Shown one piece after another: positions 61,599 through 64,000 of a DNA stretch of 64,000 nucleotides (positions within the stretch are counted from its first letter, which is position 1; every line of letters starts with the position of its first letter). Position numbers and translations under genes: made by a program. Origin of the DNA: Alkalimonas cellulosilytica (GTDB lineage: Bacteria > Pseudomonadota > Gammaproteobacteria > Enterobacterales > Alteromonadaceae); the NCBI RefSeq assembly GCF_036325985.1, contig NZ_JAUHLI010000004.1:184882-248881 (forward strand). Reading direction: 5' to 3'. The notes beneath the pieces are model-generated. The model was not told where the DNA came from, did no database searches, and saw only the letters and a program-made list of their open reading frames with translations.

Positions 61599-62653
61599 GA
61601 TGATGCTCCTGAAGATTCGGATGAGGATGCGTTCGGCGTTGGAAACCAGTGCCGGGTTTTATTGGCAAAATACACCAGCGATAACATGACCGGCACTTCC
61701 ACCAGTACACCGACCACAGTGGCCAGTGCGGCACCGGAGTGCAGGCCAAACAGCGAAATCGCCACAGCGACGGCCAGTTCAAAAAAGTTCGAGGTACTGA
61801 TCATACAGGCCGGTGCAGCCACATTGTGCGGTAATTTCAGCCACTTGGCAGCGCCATAGGCGATGGCAAAGATGCCATAGGTTTGCAGCAACAACGGGAT
61901 GGCAATCAGACCAATGATCATGGGCTGGTTCAAAATGGTTTGCGCCTGAAAGCCAAACAGCAACACCACAGTGGCCAGTAAACCAATCATTGACCAGGGC
62001 TTTAACCGGGCTAAAAATTGCTGCAGCTGCCGGGGCTCACCCGTTCGCTCTAAAGAGCGCCGGGTTAGTACCCCAGCCACCAGCGGCAGCACCACATAAA
62101 GCCCGACCGACAGCAGCAGGGTTTCCCAGGGTACATGAATATCACTGACACCCAGCAGCAGGGCGGCCAGCGGCGCAAAAGCAAACACCATAATGATGTC
62201 GTTTACCGAGACCTGCACCAGCGTGTAGTTGGCATCGCCTTTGGTCAGTTGGCTCCAGACAAACACCATGGCGGTGCAGGGGGCGACCCCCAGTAGAATC
62301 ATGCCAGCGATGTATTCATTGGCCGACTGCGGATCAACCCAGCCGGCAAAAAAGACTTTGAAAAACAACCAGCCAAGCGCTGCCATGGTAAAGGGCTTGA
62401 TCAGCCAGTTCATCACCAGCGTCAGTACCAGCCCTTTAGGCTTTTTGCCGACATCTTTGATGGAAGCAAAATCAATTTGCACCATCATCGGGTAGATCAT
62501 GACCCAGATAAAGACACCGACCACCAGATTGACATTGGCGTATTCCAGCGCCGCAATCTGGCCAAAAGCCTGAGGCGCCAGATTGCCCAGCAACACACCA
62601 CCAGCGATGCACAAGGCAACCCAGAGTGATAAATACCGTTCAAAATTTCCCAT
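61595..62653 (-). CDS. acr3: Arsenite efflux transporter, ACR3 family
   Basis: A 352-residue BART-superfamily carrier with about ten segments that expels arsenite using the proton gradient. LLGVAPCTAMVFVWSQLTKG holds the conserved Cys needed for As(III), and NLVVGVFIWVMIYPMMVQID is family-typical. The ATG at 62653 has GGAG 6 bp upstream; an ATG four codons earlier is possible. Confidence 0.93.
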   Translation of the reverse strand: MGNFERYLSLWVALCIAGGVLLGNLAPQAFGQIAALEYANVNLVVGVFIWVMIYPMMVQIDFASIKDVGKKPKGLVLTLVMNWLIKPFTMAALGWLFFKVFFAGWVDPQSANEYIAGMILLGVAPCTAMVFVWSQLTKGDANYTLVQVSVNDIIMVFAFAPLAALLLGVSDIHVPWETLLLSVGLYVVLPLVAGVLTRRSLERTGEPRQLQQFLARLKPWSMIGLLATVVLLFGFQAQTILNQPMIIGLIAIPLLLQTYGIFAIAYGAAKWLKLPHNVAAPACMISTSNFFELAVAVAISLFGLHSGAALATVVGVLVEVPVMLSLVYFANKTRHWFPTPNASSSESSGASS

Positions 62654-62677
62654 AGTGGGCTCCATGACAGTGAAAGC

Positions 62678-63025
62678 TTAACAGCATTGTTGGTTACGCT
62701 CTGGCCGCGTGCCCATGTGTTGCAGGCGCAGATTGGCAGTTGCTAAATACGATGTTTGGTGCTGAGCAGTGCTTTGCAGCACCTGTTGCTCCCATGGGGT
62801 TAGCGAGGCGGCCAGCCGGTAAAAGACCCACTGACCTTGCCGACGGTCTTGCAAAATGCCCTGCTTTCGCAGCTGCGCCAGATGACGGGAGATTTTTGGT
62901 TGATGTTCATTGAGCGCTGCCATCAGCTCACAGACACAGAGCTCTTCTTCCTGCTGGATCAGCAGCAGCATCTGCAAGCGGGTGTCATCGGCCAGCGCTT
63001 TAAAGAAGTCAATCGGGTTTTGCAT
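62678..63025 (-). CDS. arsR: ArsR-family arsenic-responsive repressor
   Basis: A 115-residue winged-helix repressor. The inducer site ELCVCEL (Cys30, Cys32) and the helix-turn-helix HQPKISRHLAQLRKQG are clear; a Cys-Cys pair at the C-terminus (QQCC) could add a ligand. The ATG follows GGAGGCGTT. It is the first gene of the arsenic operon and is likely autoregulated. Confidence 0.93.
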   Translation of the reverse strand: MQNPIDFFKALADDTRLQMLLLIQQEEELCVCELMAALNEHQPKISRHLAQLRKQGILQDRRQGQWVFYRLAASLTPWEQQVLQSTAQHQTSYLATANLRLQHMGTRPERNQQCC

Positions 63026-63047
63026 AACGCCTCCATGTATGCGGATG

Positions 63048-63075
63048 ATCATATATATGGAAAATCATATGTCAA
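63048..63075 (-). promoter_or_regulatory. ars operon promoter and probable ArsR operator
   Basis: On the minus strand TTGACA (63075–63070), a 16-bp spacer and TATGAT (63053–63048). The palindromes CATATG and CATATATATG lie across the core promoter, where ArsR would block polymerase. Confidence 0.7.
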
Positions 63076-63124
63076 GCCAAATGGTGCAGTGTCATACAAC
63101 TGTCATCATTGAGCGTTAGCCTGC

Positions 63125-63132
63125 GCCGATAA
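63125..63132 (+). promoter_or_regulatory. Sigma-28-like -10 box
   Basis: GCCGATAA is an exact match to the flagellar sigma-28 -10 box, 22 bp before a chemoreceptor start. The -35 (TAAAGTTT) is not well matched. Confidence 0.5.
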
Positions 63133-63154
63133 AAGCAGCGTCAGGTAAGCGGAT

Positions 63155-64000
63155 ATGAAAATTGCCACCAAACTCATGTTGGGAGCCTCGTTGCTTACCA
63201 TCATTGCGGTAACCATTTCTGCCGGTGCAACCGGTTGGTTAGCGCTTAAGCAAGCCAGGCAAAGCGTCGAGTACAGTGTGCATCAACAATTCTAGGCGGT
63301 GGCAGCGGGGCGACAAGCCAGTCTGGAACAGCGCTATCAAAGTGACAGTGATCTCTTGTTATCCCTCGCCAATAGCCGTCTGACGCAGGAAGCGGTCTAT
63401 GGTTTTGTTCGTCCTTATGTGTCCTACCGCTACGAGGTTGCTACGCCACCGCTTGATGAACTTCGACAAAACATGCTGCAGTGGTACCAGCAGCAGTATC
63501 AGCCCTGGTACCGCCAGCAAAGCCGTGGGCAGGATGCCCCGGTAGCGCAATGGGTGGAGCAAATGAAGCTGGAAAGCCTGCTGCTGCAACAGTACTACAT
63601 GCGGGACAACACGCATCCAATCGCTGAGTTGGCAGAGCTGACCGACCGCAGTGATGCATCCATTTACGGTCAGCAGCACCGAATGTATCAACCCAGTTAC
63701 CGGGAAGTGGTTGAGCGCTATGGTTTTGATGATTTGATGCTGGTGGATGCACAAAGTCTGGACGTCATTTACAGTGTGCGGAAAACGCCGGTGTTTGCCA
63801 CCTCGTTACGCAATGGCCCTTTTTCGGATTCGGCCCTGGCCGAATTGGCAGTGCGCATGCAGCAGCAACCGGCAGGCGTCATGCTGTCGCGCTTTGCTGA
63901 ATTTGCCGGTTACGCTGAGCAGCCGACCCTCTTTATGGCTGTCTCTTGATCACAAGTCAGCTCCAAGAGACTGAGCAAGTTCATAACCTTCAAGGATGGT
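63155..64000 (+). pseudogene. Methyl-accepting chemotaxis protein, N-terminal part, broken
   Basis: The ATG at 63155 opens a frame MKIATKLMLGASLLTIIAVT, a membrane segment typical of chemoreceptors. Codon 47 is TAG (63293–63295, TTC TAG GCG); the same frame then continues for about 217 residues of a periplasmic sensor-like domain to a TGA at 63947–63949. A one-base frame change there reads LITSQLQETEQVHNLQGW to the window end. So there is at least one nonsense change and a probable frameshift or small deletion. The signalling domain would lie beyond the window. Confidence 0.65.

Noticed and set aside
63293..63295. Programmed read-through of TAG in the chemoreceptor
   Set aside because: No read-through or pyrrolysine context is visible and a second lesion follows downstream; decay is simpler.
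1..64000. tRNA, rRNA genes or a prophage
   Set aside because: I saw no tRNA cloverleaf, rRNA sequence, integrase, transposase or phage structural gene in the window; the lpdA islet lacks a visible recombinase.

Overview
The window is a chromosomal stretch of a gammaproteobacterium. The gene blocks nadC–ampDE–pdhR–aceEF–lpdA, nadB/rpoE–rseABC–lepA–lepB–rnc–era–recO–pdxJ–acpS and barA/rlmD–relA–mazG–pyrG–eno are arranged as in Alteromonadales and Enterobacterales. Codon style, a full Gac/Csr cascade, a HiPIP and solitary periplasmic binding proteins point to a Rheinheimera/Alishewanella/Arsukibacterium-type organism. That genus-level placement is inference from gene order, not from a database match.

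Layout. 1–9.9 kb: nadC (cut by the window edge), an aspartic protease, ampDE, then the pyruvate dehydrogenase genes under a PdhR operator. 9.9–12.3 kb: an AT-richer accessory islet holding a barnase-like RNase with its barstar inhibitor, a decayed second copy of the lpdA 3' end, and a YafO-type toxin with a 55-residue candidate antitoxin. 12.5–18.1 kb: small membrane proteins, a GNAT, Rof, MgtC, a thioesterase, a stand-alone malate-synthase-G-like domain facing an acyl-type XRE regulator, and YacL. 18.1–19.9 kb: glnK–amtB. 20.05–20.77 kb: a non-coding region that reads on the minus strand as a very large CsrB-type RNA, with terminator, -10 box and a GacA/UvrY-type palindrome about 180 bp upstream. 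20.8–28.8 kb: DyP peroxidase, argR/mdh, bactofilin with an M23 peptidase, slyD, ygfZ/sdhE–ygfX, nadB. 29–38 kb: the sigma-E operon and the lep–rnc–era–recO–pdxJ–acpS chain. 38–49.7 kb: barA, rlmD, relA, mazG, two orphan genes, pyrG, eno. 49.7–59.3 kb: selO, HiPIP, adenosine deaminase, a binding protein, lactate permease, an MCP and SOS-controlled umuDC. 59.3–63.1 kb: an arsenic operon arsR–acr3–gapdh–arsJ. 63.15 kb to the end: a broken chemoreceptor gene.

The parts connect. BarA (38–40.8 kb) is the sensor that, through UvrY/GacA, drives CsrB-type RNAs, so both ends of the carbon-storage cascade lie about 17 kb apart here. The most unusual elements are this oversized CsrB-like RNA, a two-copy structured intergenic repeat (8.03 and 42.19 kb) whose outer stems differ in sequence yet pair in both copies, the lpdA-flanked RNase/inhibitor cassette, the small candidate antitoxin, and the free-standing malate synthase domain.
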